DNA from: Streptomyces cucumeris
GTDB taxonomy: Bacteria; Actinomycetota; Actinomycetes; Streptomycetales; Streptomycetaceae
Length of the DNA: 64,000 bases
Assembly: GCF_024295805.1 (NCBI RefSeq)
Contig: NZ_JANCLX010000024.1
Coordinates: forward strand, 62,001-126,000
Reading direction: 5' to 3'
Position 1 is the first letter of the stretch, and the number at the start of each line of letters is the position of its first letter. Positions 50,938 to 60,206 of this stretch are shown one piece after another. The position numbers and the translations under genes were made by a program. The notes under the pieces are model-generated. The model ran no database searches, had not been told where the DNA came from, and saw only the letters and a list, made by a program, of their open reading frames with translations.

Positions 50938-50971
50938 TCCTCCTGTCGTGGCCCGGGCCGCGACAGGAGGA
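50938..50971. terminator. Bidirectional hairpin terminator
   Basis: TCCTCCTGTCGTGGC (50938-50952) pairs with GCCGCGACAGGAGGA (50957-50971), with one wobble and a four-base loop. It begins five bases past the monooxygenase stop and faces the convergent ABC permease gene. Confidence 0.75.
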
Positions 50972-50993
50972 CGGCCCTCAGCGCCACGGGCAC

Positions 50994-51848
50994 CTAGGAC
51001 ACCACGTCCTTACGGGCGAAGCCACGGAAGGCGAGTGCGAGGAGCACCAGCGCATAGGCGACGGACACCGCCGCCCCCTTCAGCATGCCGCCCCATTCCA
51101 GCTGCGGCTGGAGCGCGTCCACCCAGGCGAACTGCCAGTGGGCCGGCAGGAACTCACGCCAGGATTCCAGGGCGGTGACGGCGTCCAGCACACTGCCGAT
51201 GATGGTCAGCCCGACCGCCCCGCCCACCGCGCCCAGCGGCGCGTCGGTGACCGTGGAGAGCCAGAACGCGAGGGCGGCGGTGACGAGCTGGGAGACGAAG
51301 AGGTAGGCCACCACCAGTCCCAGCCGGGCCAGACTGTCCCCCGTGGCCATCTCGCCACCGGTGGGGAGTTGCAGCGGTCCCCATCCGTAGGCCACCGTGC
51401 CGACCACCAGTGCCACGAGTGGCAGCAGCACCATGGCCGCCGCGCTGAACACCAGCCCGATGGTCAGTTTGCTCGCCAGCAGCCGCGCCCGGGGCACCGG
51501 AGCCGCCAGCAGATAGCGCAGCGACGACCATCCGGCCTCGGAGGCGACCGTGTCCCCGCAGAACAGCGCCACCGGCAGCACCAGCAGGAAGGCGGCGGAC
51601 ACGAACAGCGAGGTGGCCGCGAGGTTGGCACCGGATTCGGTCGCCGTGGTCATCACGGTGATCCGGTTGTTGCGGCCCTCGGGCGCGCCGCCGACGGCGA
51701 ACGCCGCCACGAGCACGAGGGGCAGCGCGGCCAGCACCGCACCCATCACCAGCGTCCTGCGCCGCCGCAGCTGCCGTACCGCCTCGACCCGCAGCGGCAG
51801 GGTGTGGCGGGCCCGGTAGCCGGGCGCCGCATCCGTCGCGGAACTCAT
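50994..51848 (-). CDS. ABC-2 type transporter permease
   Basis: A 284-residue membrane protein with about six transmembrane helices, beginning with a cytoplasmic stretch PLRVEAVRQLRRRRTLVMGA. It includes a large extracytoplasmic loop (about residues 60-85) and ends GFARKDVVS. The helix arrangement fits the ABC-2 permease family, which exports drugs, lipids or polysaccharide. The ATG at 51848 overlaps the TGA of the upstream ATPase fusion gene by four bases, so permease and ATPase are translationally coupled and should form one exporter. The substrate is not predictable. The fused hydrolase on the ATPase implies an extracellular task. Confidence 0.9.
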   Translation of the reverse strand: MSSATDAAPGYRARHTLPLRVEAVRQLRRRRTLVMGAVLAALPLVLVAAFAVGGAPEGRNNRITVMTTATESGANLAATSLFVSAAFLLVLPVALFCGDTVASEAGWSSLRYLLAAPVPRARLLASKLTIGLVFSAAAMVLLPLVALVVGTVAYGWGPLQLPTGGEMATGDSLARLGLVVAYLFVSQLVTAALAFWLSTVTDAPLGAVGGAVGLTIIGSVLDAVTALESWREFLPAHWQFAWVDALQPQLEWGGMLKGAAVSVAYALVLLALAFRGFARKDVVS

Positions 51849-54625
51849 GCGGATCCTCCTTCGATCAGCGTCAGGAACGCGTCCTCCAAGCGCCGGTGGG
51901 GCCCGAAGCCGGTCACCGGGATCTCCAGCCGCACCAGTTCGGTCAGCAGCCGTGCCGGAGGGGCGCCGTCGAGCTCCACCAGCAGTCCGGCGTCGGTGCG
52001 GCGGGCGGACTCGACACCCGGCAGCGCGGCCACCTTGTCCACCAGGGCGTCGCTCAGCTCCCCCTCGTGGCCCACCAGCACACCGCCACCGGTACCGGTG
52101 ATCTCGCCGACGGGTCCCGTCTGCACCAGCCGCCCGCGGTCCATGACCACCAGGTGGGTGCAGGACTGTTCCACCTCCGCCAGGAGATGGCTGGAGACGA
52201 TCACGGTGCGGCCGGCCGCCGCGTACCGGATCATCACTTCGCGCATCTCCCGGATCTGCGGCGGGTCCAGTCCGTTGGTGGGTTCGTCGAGGATCAGCAG
52301 ATCCGGCAGGCCGAGCATGGCCTGGGCGATGGCGAGCCGCTGGCGCATGCCCTGGGAGTAGGTCCGCACCGCACGCTCCAGCGCACCGCCGAGGCCCGCG
52401 ATCTCCAGCGCCTCCGTCAGGTGCGCGTCCTCCGCCGGGCGCCCGGTGGCCCGCCAGTACAGCTCCAGGTTGGCCCTGCCGGTCAGATGGGGCAGGAAGC
52501 CCGCGCCCTCGACGAACGCGCCCACGCGGGAGAGGACGGGGGCGCCGGGCCGGATGGCCTGGCCGAAGACCCTGATCTCCCCGTCGTCGGGGGTGATCAG
52601 CCCCATCAGCATCCGCAGGGTGGTGGTCTTGCCCGCTCCGTTCGGCCCCAGCAGCCCCAGCACCTGGCCCTTCTCCACCCGGAAGGAGAGGTCCCGTACC
52701 GCGTACCCGTCGGCGGACCCCGCGTAGCGCTTGCTCAGCCCGGTGATCTCCAGCGGTACGTCGGCCCGTTGCGGATCGGGGGCGGGCGCGGCCGTCCGGC
52801 GCCTGCCGGTGGCCAGCAGCACCAGCGCCACCACCGCTCCGCCCAGCGGCAGTCCCCAGACCCACCAGGGCAGCGGCGCGGGCTGGGTGTGCACACCGGG
52901 TGCGGTGGGCACCGAGATCCCCCGGCCTGCCAGGGACACGGTGTACGTGGCGGGTTCGGCCGGGGAGGCGTAGCCGAGGTCGGTGGAGGCGAGCACCAGC
53001 CGCAGCCGGTGGCCCGCGATCACCTGGTGGTCGACGGCGGGCAGCCGGACGGTGACGGTACGGCCGTCCCCGGCGTGCGGGACACGTACGGGGGTGACGA
53101 GTTGGTCGGGCAGAACCTGCTTCCCGTCCGGTCCGACGTCGTACACCTTGGCGAACAGCACGGCGTCGTCCGCGTCCGCCTTCACCCGTACGGTGACCTC
53201 GGGCGAGCCGGTGATCCGCAGCGACCGGTCCAGCGGCTCGGAGTCGAAGCGGGCGAACTGACCGGGGATGTCGGCGGAGAAGCCGACGCCGAACGAGGCC
53301 GCCTGCGACAGCCCGGCCACTCCGGGCACCGAGGACACCGAGGGCGGGCCCGCACCGGGCGGGTTGGCAAACGACTGCTCACGGCCGCGCAGGGCCACGT
53401 TCCGCGGACCGTCCCCGAGACCCGGATAGCGGTCACCGGTGGCGCCGCGCATCTGGACGGATCCGTTGGTGGAGTCCACACCGCCGCTCCGGGTGACCCG
53501 GAACGCGGGGCCGGTGTCCACGCCCCGGTCGCCCTTGAGGTGGCGGTCGAACCAGGTGCGGACACGGCTCTGCACACGTCCGGTCTCGTTGTCCCCGCCG
53601 TCGTGGCCCCCGGCGATCCAGTCGACGGCCACCGGTGCGCCCCGGGCCTTGATGGACTTCGCCATGGCGTCGGCCTGGCCGAGCGGGAAGAGCGAGTCGG
53701 ACTGGCCCTGGAGGATCAGGGTGGGCACCTCGATCCGGTCGGCCACGGCCGACGGGCTGCGCTCCTCCAGCAGCCGCCGGGCAGCGGCATCCGGTTTCCC
53801 GGCGACCGCGACCCGCTCGTACATCGCGCACAGCCGCTTCTCGAACCGTCCGCAGCCCCCGTCACCACCGCGGGCCGGGCCCGGGGCGGACGGGTCGCCC
53901 GGTGCCGCGGGACCGTCCGCGGTCCCCTGTCCGCCGCGCTCCTGCGACTCCCCGTCCCGGTCCTCCTCGCGGCCGGCGAGGTCGGTCGAGCCGGTGGAGA
54001 AGAAGAGCCCGGCCCACAGCTTCTTGAACACCCCGTCGGGGAAGAGCGCGTCGGCCAGGTTCCAGTAGGTGATGGCCGGCGCGATGGCGTCGATCCGCCG
54101 GTCGTGCCCGGCCGCGAGCAGCGAGACCGCCCCGCCGTAGGAGGCACCGGCGACCCCGACCCGGGGATCGCCCCGGTGGTCCAGCCGCACCTCCGGACGG
54201 GTGGCGAGCCAGTCGACCAGCCGCCGCACATCGGCCACTTCACGGTCCGGGTCATTGAGCCCGATCTTCCCGGTGGAGCGGCCGAAGCCACGTGCCGACC
54301 AGGTCAGTACCGCGTAGCCGTCGCGGGCCAGCCGCTCGGCCTGCTCACGGACGTCGTCCTTGGAACCGCCGAAGCCGTGGGCGAGCAGCACCGCGGGCCT
54401 GCGGCCGCCTCCCGCCGTGAAGTAGGAGGTGTCCAGGCGGGTGCCCGGCATGTCCAGCACACGGTCCTCGCGGTGCACGGACGGCTGGTCGCCGGAGGCG
54501 GCGACCGCGAAGGTGCCCGCTCCCGCGAGGAGGGTGAGCGCCGCCGCCGAGGCGAACAGCCGCCGACCCCTCAGCCAGGCCGGCCGGCCCCTCGGTCGCC
54601 GCAACCGGGTCTTTCGGAGATCCAT
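51845..54625 (-). CDS. Fusion of an extracellular CocE/X-Pro peptidase-like serine hydrolase with an ABC transporter ATPase
   Basis: A 926-residue protein in one continuous frame. A basic N-terminus and hydrophobic helix (about 22-44) put the next part outside the cell. Residues about 50-585 form an S15/CocE-type alpha/beta hydrolase (LLAHGFGGSKDDVREQ, nucleophile Ser162 in VAGASYGG, later WIAGGHDGGDN with the catalytic His) and its C-terminal beta jelly roll. A membrane helix (PLPWWVWGLPLGGAVVALVL, about 588-612) leads to a cytoplasmic ABC ATPase (about 635-926): Walker A LLGPNGAGKTT, signature YSQGMRQR, Walker B LLILDEP, H-loop VIVSSHL. The stop overlaps the permease start. Cells could thus couple extracellular hydrolysis to export or sensing. 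Confidence 0.9.
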   Translation of the reverse strand: MDLRKTRLRRPRGRPAWLRGRRLFASAAALTLLAGAGTFAVAASGDQPSVHREDRVLDMPGTRLDTSYFTAGGGRRPAVLLAHGFGGSKDDVREQAERLARDGYAVLTWSARGFGRSTGKIGLNDPDREVADVRRLVDWLATRPEVRLDHRGDPRVGVAGASYGGAVSLLAAGHDRRIDAIAPAITYWNLADALFPDGVFKKLWAGLFFSTGSTDLAGREEDRDGESQERGGQGTADGPAAPGDPSAPGPARGGDGGCGRFEKRLCAMYERVAVAGKPDAAARRLLEERSPSAVADRIEVPTLILQGQSDSLFPLGQADAMAKSIKARGAPVAVDWIAGGHDGGDNETGRVQSRVRTWFDRHLKGDRGVDTGPAFRVTRSGGVDSTNGSVQMRGATGDRYPGLGDGPRNVALRGREQSFANPPGAGPPSVSSVPGVAGLSQAASFGVGFSADIPGQFARFDSEPLDRSLRITGSPEVTVRVKADADDAVLFAKVYDVGPDGKQVLPDQLVTPVRVPHAGDGRTVTVRLPAVDHQVIAGHRLRLVLASTDLGYASPAEPATYTVSLAGRGISVPTAPGVHTQPAPLPWWVWGLPLGGAVVALVLLATGRRRTAAPAPDPQRADVPLEITGLSKRYAGSADGYAVRDLSFRVEKGQVLGLLGPNGAGKTTTLRMLMGLITPDDGEIRVFGQAIRPGAPVLSRVGAFVEGAGFLPHLTGRANLELYWRATGRPAEDAHLTEALEIAGLGGALERAVRTYSQGMRQRLAIAQAMLGLPDLLILDEPTNGLDPPQIREMREVMIRYAAAGRTVIVSSHLLAEVEQSCTHLVVMDRGRLVQTGPVGEITGTGGGVLVGHEGELSDALVDKVAALPGVESARRTDAGLLVELDGAPPARLLTELVRLEIPVTGFGPHRRLEDAFLTLIEGGSA

Positions 54626-54800
54626 GCCTGCACCCTAGGCATGCCGGAGCGGCCGCGGCGCTGACACCGGGCGGATTCCCGCCCCCTCCCGTGGGAGTAT
54701 CCGGCCACCCGCCGTACACCCGACGCGGTACGGAGGGCGTCACGACCAGGTGGTGCCACGGCTTTTGGACCCGTCATATGATGCTCCATAAGATGCCGCG

Positions 54801-56072
54801 GTGATCATAAAGAAACGTCTGGTGACAGGCGCTGCCGGGCTGCTCACAGCCCTCGCCTGCGGCCTGATACTCCCACCCACCGCAACCGCCGACGAACCGT
54901 CGCGCCCCTCCCCCAAGGTCGAGCTGGTCCTTGACGTCAGCGGGTCGATGCGCGCCCGCGACGTCGACGGCGCCTCCCGGATGTCCGCGGCCAAGCAGGC
55001 GTTCAACGAGGTGCTGGACGCCACACCGGACGAGGTCCGGCTCGGTATCCGCACGCTCGGCGCCACGTACCCGGGCAAGGACCGCGAGGTGGGCTGCCGG
55101 GACAGCAAGCAGCTTTATCCGGTGGGCCAGGTGGACCGCACCGAGGCCAAGGCGGCCGTGGCCACGCTGCGTCCCACCGGCTGGACACCGATCGGTCTGG
55201 CACTGCGCGGGGCGTCCAAGGACCTCGCGGGCGACGACGCCACCCGCCGGATCGTACTGATCACCGATGGCGAGGACTCCTGCGGACAGCCCGACCCGTG
55301 CGATGTGGCACGTGAGCTGGCCGCGGACGGCACCCACCTGGTCGTGGACACCCTGGGGCTCGCCCCCGACCGCAAGGTCCGTGAGCAGCTGAGCTGCATC
55401 GCCGAGGCCACCGGGGGCACGTACACGGCGGTCCAGCACACCGATCAGCTCTCCTCCCGGATCAAGCAGCTGGTGCGCCGCACCGCCGAGACCCCGGTAC
55501 AGACGCCCACCGGTATCCAGGGCGCGGCGCAGTGTGCGAGCGCCCCTGAGCTGGGGTCGGGTCTGTACAACGACCGTGAGCGCTTCGGCGAACACCGCTG
55601 GTACCGGATGAAGGTGGCACCGGGCGAGGAGCTGCGGGCCTCGGTGAGCGTGGCGGCGGACCGCGCCGTCGACCCCGACTACGACGTGCTGCTGCGCGCC
55701 GTCACCCCGGGCGGCACGGAGCTGGTGCGTGGCAGTGAGGCGGGCAGTGGCCGTACGGACGTCATCTCCACCGGGTTGCGCTATTCGGTGCCCGACGCGG
55801 AGGACGACGATGCCGACACCACGCCCCGGACGGTGTGTCTGGAGCTGAGCCAGTCCTTCTCGGCCCCCGCGAACGTCAAGCGCACTCCCGGTCTGCCGGT
55901 CGAACTGGCCGTCGACGTGGTCGACAACGACGAGCCTCCGGCGGACGTGGCCGCCTTCGGCCTGGGCCGTGGCTGGGTGCTGCTGGGTGTGCTCGCCCTG
56001 ACCGGCTTGGTCGTGGGATTGGTCTGGGGCTGGGTGGCCCGCTGGCGCATCACCGTCTGGAGGTCCAACTGA
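54801..56072 (+). CDS. Secreted or membrane-anchored von Willebrand factor A (VWA) domain protein
   Basis: A 423-residue exported protein. The signal peptide is residues 1-30 (KKRLVTGAAGLLTALACGLI, TATADE). The VWA domain at about 38-220 has a complete MIDAS: DVSGSM (45-50), GWTPIG and LITDGEDSC. A beta-sandwich region (about 240-370) resembles a PPC-like extracellular domain. One helix near 392-415 (GWVLLGVLALTGLVVGLVWG) anchors the C-terminus, followed by a short basic tail. The GTG start has no strong ribosome site. Its stop overlaps the ATG of the next gene (TGATG), so the two are co-expressed. VWA proteins bind protein ligands through Mg2+; here the ligand is probably the partner. Confidence 0.9.
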   Translation: MIIKKRLVTGAAGLLTALACGLILPPTATADEPSRPSPKVELVLDVSGSMRARDVDGASRMSAAKQAFNEVLDATPDEVRLGIRTLGATYPGKDREVGCRDSKQLYPVGQVDRTEAKAAVATLRPTGWTPIGLALRGASKDLAGDDATRRIVLITDGEDSCGQPDPCDVARELAADGTHLVVDTLGLAPDRKVREQLSCIAEATGGTYTAVQHTDQLSSRIKQLVRRTAETPVQTPTGIQGAAQCASAPELGSGLYNDRERFGEHRWYRMKVAPGEELRASVSVAADRAVDPDYDVLLRAVTPGGTELVRGSEAGSGRTDVISTGLRYSVPDAEDDDADTTPRTVCLELSQSFSAPANVKRTPGLPVELAVDVVDNDEPPADVAAFGLGRGWVLLGVLALTGLVVGLVWGWVARWRITVWRSN

Positions 56073-56941
56073 TGCGAGCCCTTCGTAAGGCGGGCGCCGT
56101 GCTCGCCCTGTGCGCCGCCGCGCTCCTCACCGCCGTCGCTCCGGCCGTCGCGGACGGTCAAGACGGCAAGGACGGCAAGGACGGTCTGACCGAGGCGGGG
56201 ACCAACTTCCGTACCGCCACCGGCCTGGACCAGGGCGAGAAGGGCACCGCCTCGGCCTCCACGGGTGACTATCTGTACTGGGTGGTCCCGGTGGCCGCCG
56301 GGCAGATCCCCACGGTGGAGGCCAAGGTCGAGCTGCCGGACACCGCCGCCCGCCACGGCGGCGCCACCTGGCAGCTCGATGTGTACGACGGGCTGCGCCG
56401 CCACCAGCCGTGCACCTCGGGCAGCCCGGCGCGCCGTGCGGACGAGCAGGACACCTCGGTGAACCTGAGCTGCACACTGCGCCAGGTGCGGTCGTGGTCC
56501 CAGCGGTGGGCCAACGACCCGCTGCCGGGCGCCTATTACCTGCGGCTGACCGTGGTGGACCTGCCCGAGCAGGATCTCGGGCTGCCGATCGACGCCGAGA
56601 TCACCACGACCGCGCATGACGGCGGCGGCAAGCACGCGGACGGCGGGGAGCTGGCCGAGCCGCTCAACCCGTCGCTGCGGGCGGGGACGATCGCCGAACC
56701 GGAGTCCGAGGCCCCGGACGACACCGACTCCGGCACCGGCTCCGCCGACTCCGGGGAGGAGCCGCCGCGCGCGGTCGCCGAGCCGGAGGACGGCTGGGGC
56801 TCCGGCTGGTGGTCGGACCGCTGGGTGTGGACCGCGGGTGGCGGGGCGCTCGGCGCGCTCGCCGCGGTGGGCGGCTACACCCTGACCCGGGGGCCGCGTT
56901 CCTCCGGTACGGGCTCGGGCCGTCCCCCGGCGGACGGCTGA
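56072..56941 (+). CDS. Membrane-anchored partner of the VWA protein
   Basis: A 289-residue exported protein of no recognised family. The signal peptide is residues 1-28 (ALRKAGAVLALCAAALLTAV, then AVADG). A beta-rich domain follows (DYLYWVVPVAAGQIPTVEAK, WQLDVYDGLRRHQPCTSG, GAYYLRLTVVDLP) with one pair of cysteines that may form a disulfide. An acidic, disordered segment follows at about 215-248, then a final helix near 254-272 (WVWTAGGGALGALAAVGGYT). Its beta domain resembles the C-terminal half of the upstream VWA protein. GGAGG precedes the overlapping ATG. The same topology on both proteins suggests a surface complex. A strong hairpin ends the unit. Confidence 0.75.
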   Translation: MRALRKAGAVLALCAAALLTAVAPAVADGQDGKDGKDGLTEAGTNFRTATGLDQGEKGTASASTGDYLYWVVPVAAGQIPTVEAKVELPDTAARHGGATWQLDVYDGLRRHQPCTSGSPARRADEQDTSVNLSCTLRQVRSWSQRWANDPLPGAYYLRLTVVDLPEQDLGLPIDAEITTTAHDGGGKHADGGELAEPLNPSLRAGTIAEPESEAPDDTDSGTGSADSGEEPPRAVAEPEDGWGSGWWSDRWVWTAGGGALGALAAVGGYTLTRGPRSSGTGSGRPPADG

Positions 56942-56953
56942 GGTCTGCTCGCG

Positions 56954-56997
56954 CTGCGCCACCGCTCCGTCCCCACGGGGGCGAAGCGGTGGCGCAG
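56954..56997. terminator. Hairpin terminator after the VWA operon
   Basis: CTGCGCCACCGCT (56954-56966) pairs perfectly with AGCGGTGGCGCAG (56985-56997), and an inner CCCC/GGGG pairing shortens the loop. TCTCCCTTTTC follows on the plus strand. It separates the VWA pair from the CHAT gene. Confidence 0.7.
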
Positions 56998-57062
56998 TCT
57001 CCCTTTTCACCATTTTCCCGCGTGGCAGTGGACACTTCGGAGAGAATCGCCCAAGGGGCGAG

Positions 57063-60000
57063 ATGAACGAAGAGACCTGTCAGCGGATCCGAGCGGCGAT
57101 GGCCGCACCCGATCAGAACATCCTCTTCCTGGGCGACCGGCCGGAGTCGGTGCTGTCCCTGGAGACACTGGGCAATGTGGCGGCCCTCGTGGACGGGGCA
57201 CGGTACCGCCTCACCTCCGCGCAGACCGGCGCGGCCGGGGTGGACCTCGAGGTGCTCTATCTGGCCGCCTGCTACCACGCGGTCCGGGTGAGCCATCTGC
57301 CCGGGACCGCGGGACACTGGGACCACCAGGCGTCGGTGCTCCTCTTCACGGTGCTCCACGCCATACGGCCGGAGGCGGTACCCGACCCGCTGCGCGGCGC
57401 CTTCGCGGCCCGTCCGCCCGTACCGGCCGCGGCGGGAGAAATCCTGCACGCGGTCGGGCTGGTCCTGTTCGGCGCGAGCGCATCCGCCCGCCACGAGGAC
57501 GGGCTGTGGCAGGCGGCGGCGCTGCTCCAGCACGCGCGCGAGGTGACACCTCCCGGGGAGCTCGACCCCGTCGTGACCTTCAACCTCGGCTCCCTCCTGG
57601 CCACACTGTTCGACCACACCGGGACACGGCAGTTGATCGTGGCCGCCCGCGCTCTGATGCGCGAGGCCGTGGCCGCCATGCCCGACGACCGGCCACCGGC
57701 CGCCGCGATGCTGGAGGCGCTCGCCTCCGCCCAGGCCAGGACGGCCGGGACGGCGGACCCGACCGGCCATGCCGAGAACGCCGACGCGGGTCTGGGGCGG
57801 TACACCCGTAGCGGGGACCTGGGCGGACTGGACACGCTCATCACCAGGGTGCGCCGCGCACTGGCCACCACCGCCGGAGACGACCCGGAGCGCCACTCCC
57901 ACCGGACCAGCCTCGGCAATCTGCTGCGGATGCGCTTCGAGATGACCGGCCACCTCGACGAGCTGGAGCAGTCGGCCGGAATGCTGCGTGAGGTGTCGGA
58001 GGAGGCGGCCGACGCCACCGTCAGACATCTGGCGCACTCCTGGCTGGGGTTGTCCTGTCTCGACCGGTACATCGCCCTGGGGGACCCGGCCGACCTGGAG
58101 CGCGCCACCACCGCCGTCCGCCGCTCCATGGCGGGTACCACTCCCCTGTCCCCGCACCACACCCGGCTGCTCACCAATCTGGCCGCCGTCCTCACCCACC
58201 GCTTCACCGTCCTCGGTGATCCCGCCGAGATCACCGAGGCCATCCGGCATCTGACCCATGCGGTGGCCGCCACCCCACCGGACCAGTACGACCGTCCCGT
58301 CATGAAGATCAAGCTGGCGGTGGCCATGGGTGCCCGCGCCCGGAGTCTGGGAGACCTCGATGAACTCGACCGCGCCGTCCTCGCGTTGCGGGAGGTGATC
58401 AGGGAGACCGAGGGCACCGGTCCGCATCCCCAGCTCGCCCGCCTCGAACTGGCCCGTCTGCTGACCGGGCGCAGCGCCCTCAGCGGGGCCGCCGCGGACC
58501 ACGATGCCGCGGTGGCCGAGTTCCGCGCCACCGCGACGGCACCGACCGAGGACATCCGCACCCGCTTGTCCGCGGCCTACCAGTGGGCCATGCGGAGCGC
58601 CACATCAGGGCGACGGAAGGCGGCACGCCAGGCGTTCACCCTCGCACTGGACGATCTGCTGCCCGAACTGACCGGCCATGCGCTGACCCGGCGCTCACAG
58701 GAGGTGCGGCTGCGCGAACTGCCGCCGCTGGCGTGCAACGCCGCGGCCCTCGAGATCGAGGAGGCCGAGAACACCGAGGACGAGCAGGAGAGGGCCGGGC
58801 GGCTCGGGGAGGCACTGCTGCGGCTGGAGCAGGGCCGCGGTGTTCTGATGGCACGGGCGTTGCGGCCGCGCGAGCGGTACGCGGAGCTGGCCGGGGTGGC
58901 GCCGGAGCTGGCCGCCCGGCTCGATCGGCTGTGCTCGGCCCTGACCGGGGAGCACGGCAGCCGTGACCAACGCGTCGCGTGGTCGGCCGAGTTCGACCGG
59001 GTCGTGGCCGAGGTCCGGAAGCTGGATGGCTTCGAGCGGTTCCGATGCGCGCCGGACCTGGTACGGCTGCGCACCGCCGCGGACGACGGCCCCGTCGTGG
59101 TGCTCAACATCGCCGAGTTGCGGTGTGATGCGCTGCTGCTGCGCCCCGGCGCGGACACCGTCGAACGCGTGGCGCTGACCGGGCTCACCCGCGGCGATGT
59201 CGCCCTCCAGGCCGACGCCTTCCTGGCGGCGGTCCGGGCCCTCGCCTCCCCCGGCATCACGGCGTACGAAGCGACGGCCGAGCGCCTGGCCGTCGAGGAC
59301 ACGCTGACCTGGCTGTGGGAGCACATCACCGGACCGGTGCTCATCGCCCTCGGCCTCCACGGCGCGGACACCTCCCGGAACGCGGCGGCGGAGGGCGACG
59401 GGCCGAGACTCTGGTGGTGTCCCACCGGACCGCTGTCCCTGCTGCCGCTGCACGCGGCGCGGTGCGCGGAGAACGGCATCTCCGTGGCCGACCTGGTGGT
59501 GTCCTCCTACACCCCGACGCTGATGGCGCTCCTGCACGCCCGGGAGCGCGCGGAGCCTCCCCTGCCGAAGACCGGACTGGTCGGAGTGGGGGTGGCCGAA
59601 CCGCCGCCGCCCGCGGACGGCGGCCAGGCCCACCCACGGCTGCCCGCCGTGGAGGAGGAGTTGACCGAGGTGCTCACGCTCCCGGTGCCGCAGTCGCGGC
59701 TGCTGGACGCGGCGGCCACCCCGAAGGCCGTACTCACCGCGCTGCGGGCACACCATCACGCGCATCTGGCGTGCCACGGCGCGTACGACCCCGGCGATCC
59801 CTCGAACAGCGGGCTGCTGCTCCACGGCGGGGTTCTCACGGTGCGCGAGCTGGCCACCCGGCGGCTGCCGGACGCCGAGTTCGCCTGTCTGTCCGCCTGC
59901 CACACCGCCGCCCCGGGCACCGCCCTGGTCGACGAGGTGATCACCCTGGCCTCCGCATTCCAGCTCTGTGGCTACCGGCATGTGCTGGGCAGCCTGTGGA

Positions 60001-60176
60001 CCGTGCCGGACGCGATGATGCCCCGGGTGGCCGCGCGGGTGTACCGGGAGCTGGGTTCGGCGGGATCGACGGCACGGTCCGCGTATGCCCTGCACCGGGC
60101 GGTCCGCTCACTGCGCGGCCAACCGGAATACGCGGCGCCGTGGTTATGGGCGTCAATGATTCATATCGGGCCCTGA
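57063..60176 (+). CDS. CHAT domain (caspase-like) protein with helical repeats
   Basis: A 1037-residue cytoplasmic protein. The first 650 residues are TPR-like helical repeats (for example LGNLLRMRFEMTGHLDELEQ and LTNLAAVLTHRFTVLGDPAE recur with the same spacing). The C-terminal CHAT domain (about 700-1035) has the caspase-type dyad: His905 in HAHLACHGAYDP and Cys946 in FACLSACHTAAPG, followed by GYRHVLGSLWTVPD. CHAT proteases act in regulated proteolysis and in several bacterial defence systems. The ATG at 57063 has an AGGGGCGAG stretch upstream. It stands between the VWA operon and the convergent TerD gene. No defence effector such as a gasdermin or reverse transcriptase is adjacent. Confidence 0.92.
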   Translation: MNEETCQRIRAAMAAPDQNILFLGDRPESVLSLETLGNVAALVDGARYRLTSAQTGAAGVDLEVLYLAACYHAVRVSHLPGTAGHWDHQASVLLFTVLHAIRPEAVPDPLRGAFAARPPVPAAAGEILHAVGLVLFGASASARHEDGLWQAAALLQHAREVTPPGELDPVVTFNLGSLLATLFDHTGTRQLIVAARALMREAVAAMPDDRPPAAAMLEALASAQARTAGTADPTGHAENADAGLGRYTRSGDLGGLDTLITRVRRALATTAGDDPERHSHRTSLGNLLRMRFEMTGHLDELEQSAGMLREVSEEAADATVRHLAHSWLGLSCLDRYIALGDPADLERATTAVRRSMAGTTPLSPHHTRLLTNLAAVLTHRFTVLGDPAEITEAIRHLTHAVAATPPDQYDRPVMKIKLAVAMGARARSLGDLDELDRAVLALREVIRETEGTGPHPQLARLELARLLTGRSALSGAAADHDAAVAEFRATATAPTEDIRTRLSAAYQWAMRSATSGRRKAARQAFTLALDDLLPELTGHALTRRSQEVRLRELPPLACNAAALEIEEAENTEDEQERAGRLGEALLRLEQGRGVLMARALRPRERYAELAGVAPELAARLDRLCSALTGEHGSRDQRVAWSAEFDRVVAEVRKLDGFERFRCAPDLVRLRTAADDGPVVVLNIAELRCDALLLRPGADTVERVALTGLTRGDVALQADAFLAAVRALASPGITAYEATAERLAVEDTLTWLWEHITGPVLIALGLHGADTSRNAAAEGDGPRLWWCPTGPLSLLPLHAARCAENGISVADLVVSSYTPTLMALLHARERAEPPLPKTGLVGVGVAEPPPPADGGQAHPRLPAVEEELTEVLTLPVPQSRLLDAAATPKAVLTALRAHHHAHLACHGAYDPGDPSNSGLLLHGGVLTVRELATRRLPDAEFACLSACHTAAPGTALVDEVITLASAFQLCGYRHVLGSLWTVPDAMMPRVAARVYRELGSAGSTARSAYALHRAVRSLRGQPEYAAPWLWASMIHIGP

Positions 60177-60206
60177 ACGCGATCCCGCGAACCCGCGAAC
60201 CTGCGC

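Noticed and set aside
54801..56072. Treating the VWA protein as TerY, the cytoplasmic VWA partner of Ter systems
   Set aside because: It has a signal peptide and a C-terminal membrane anchor, so it is extracellular and is not TerY-like in topology.
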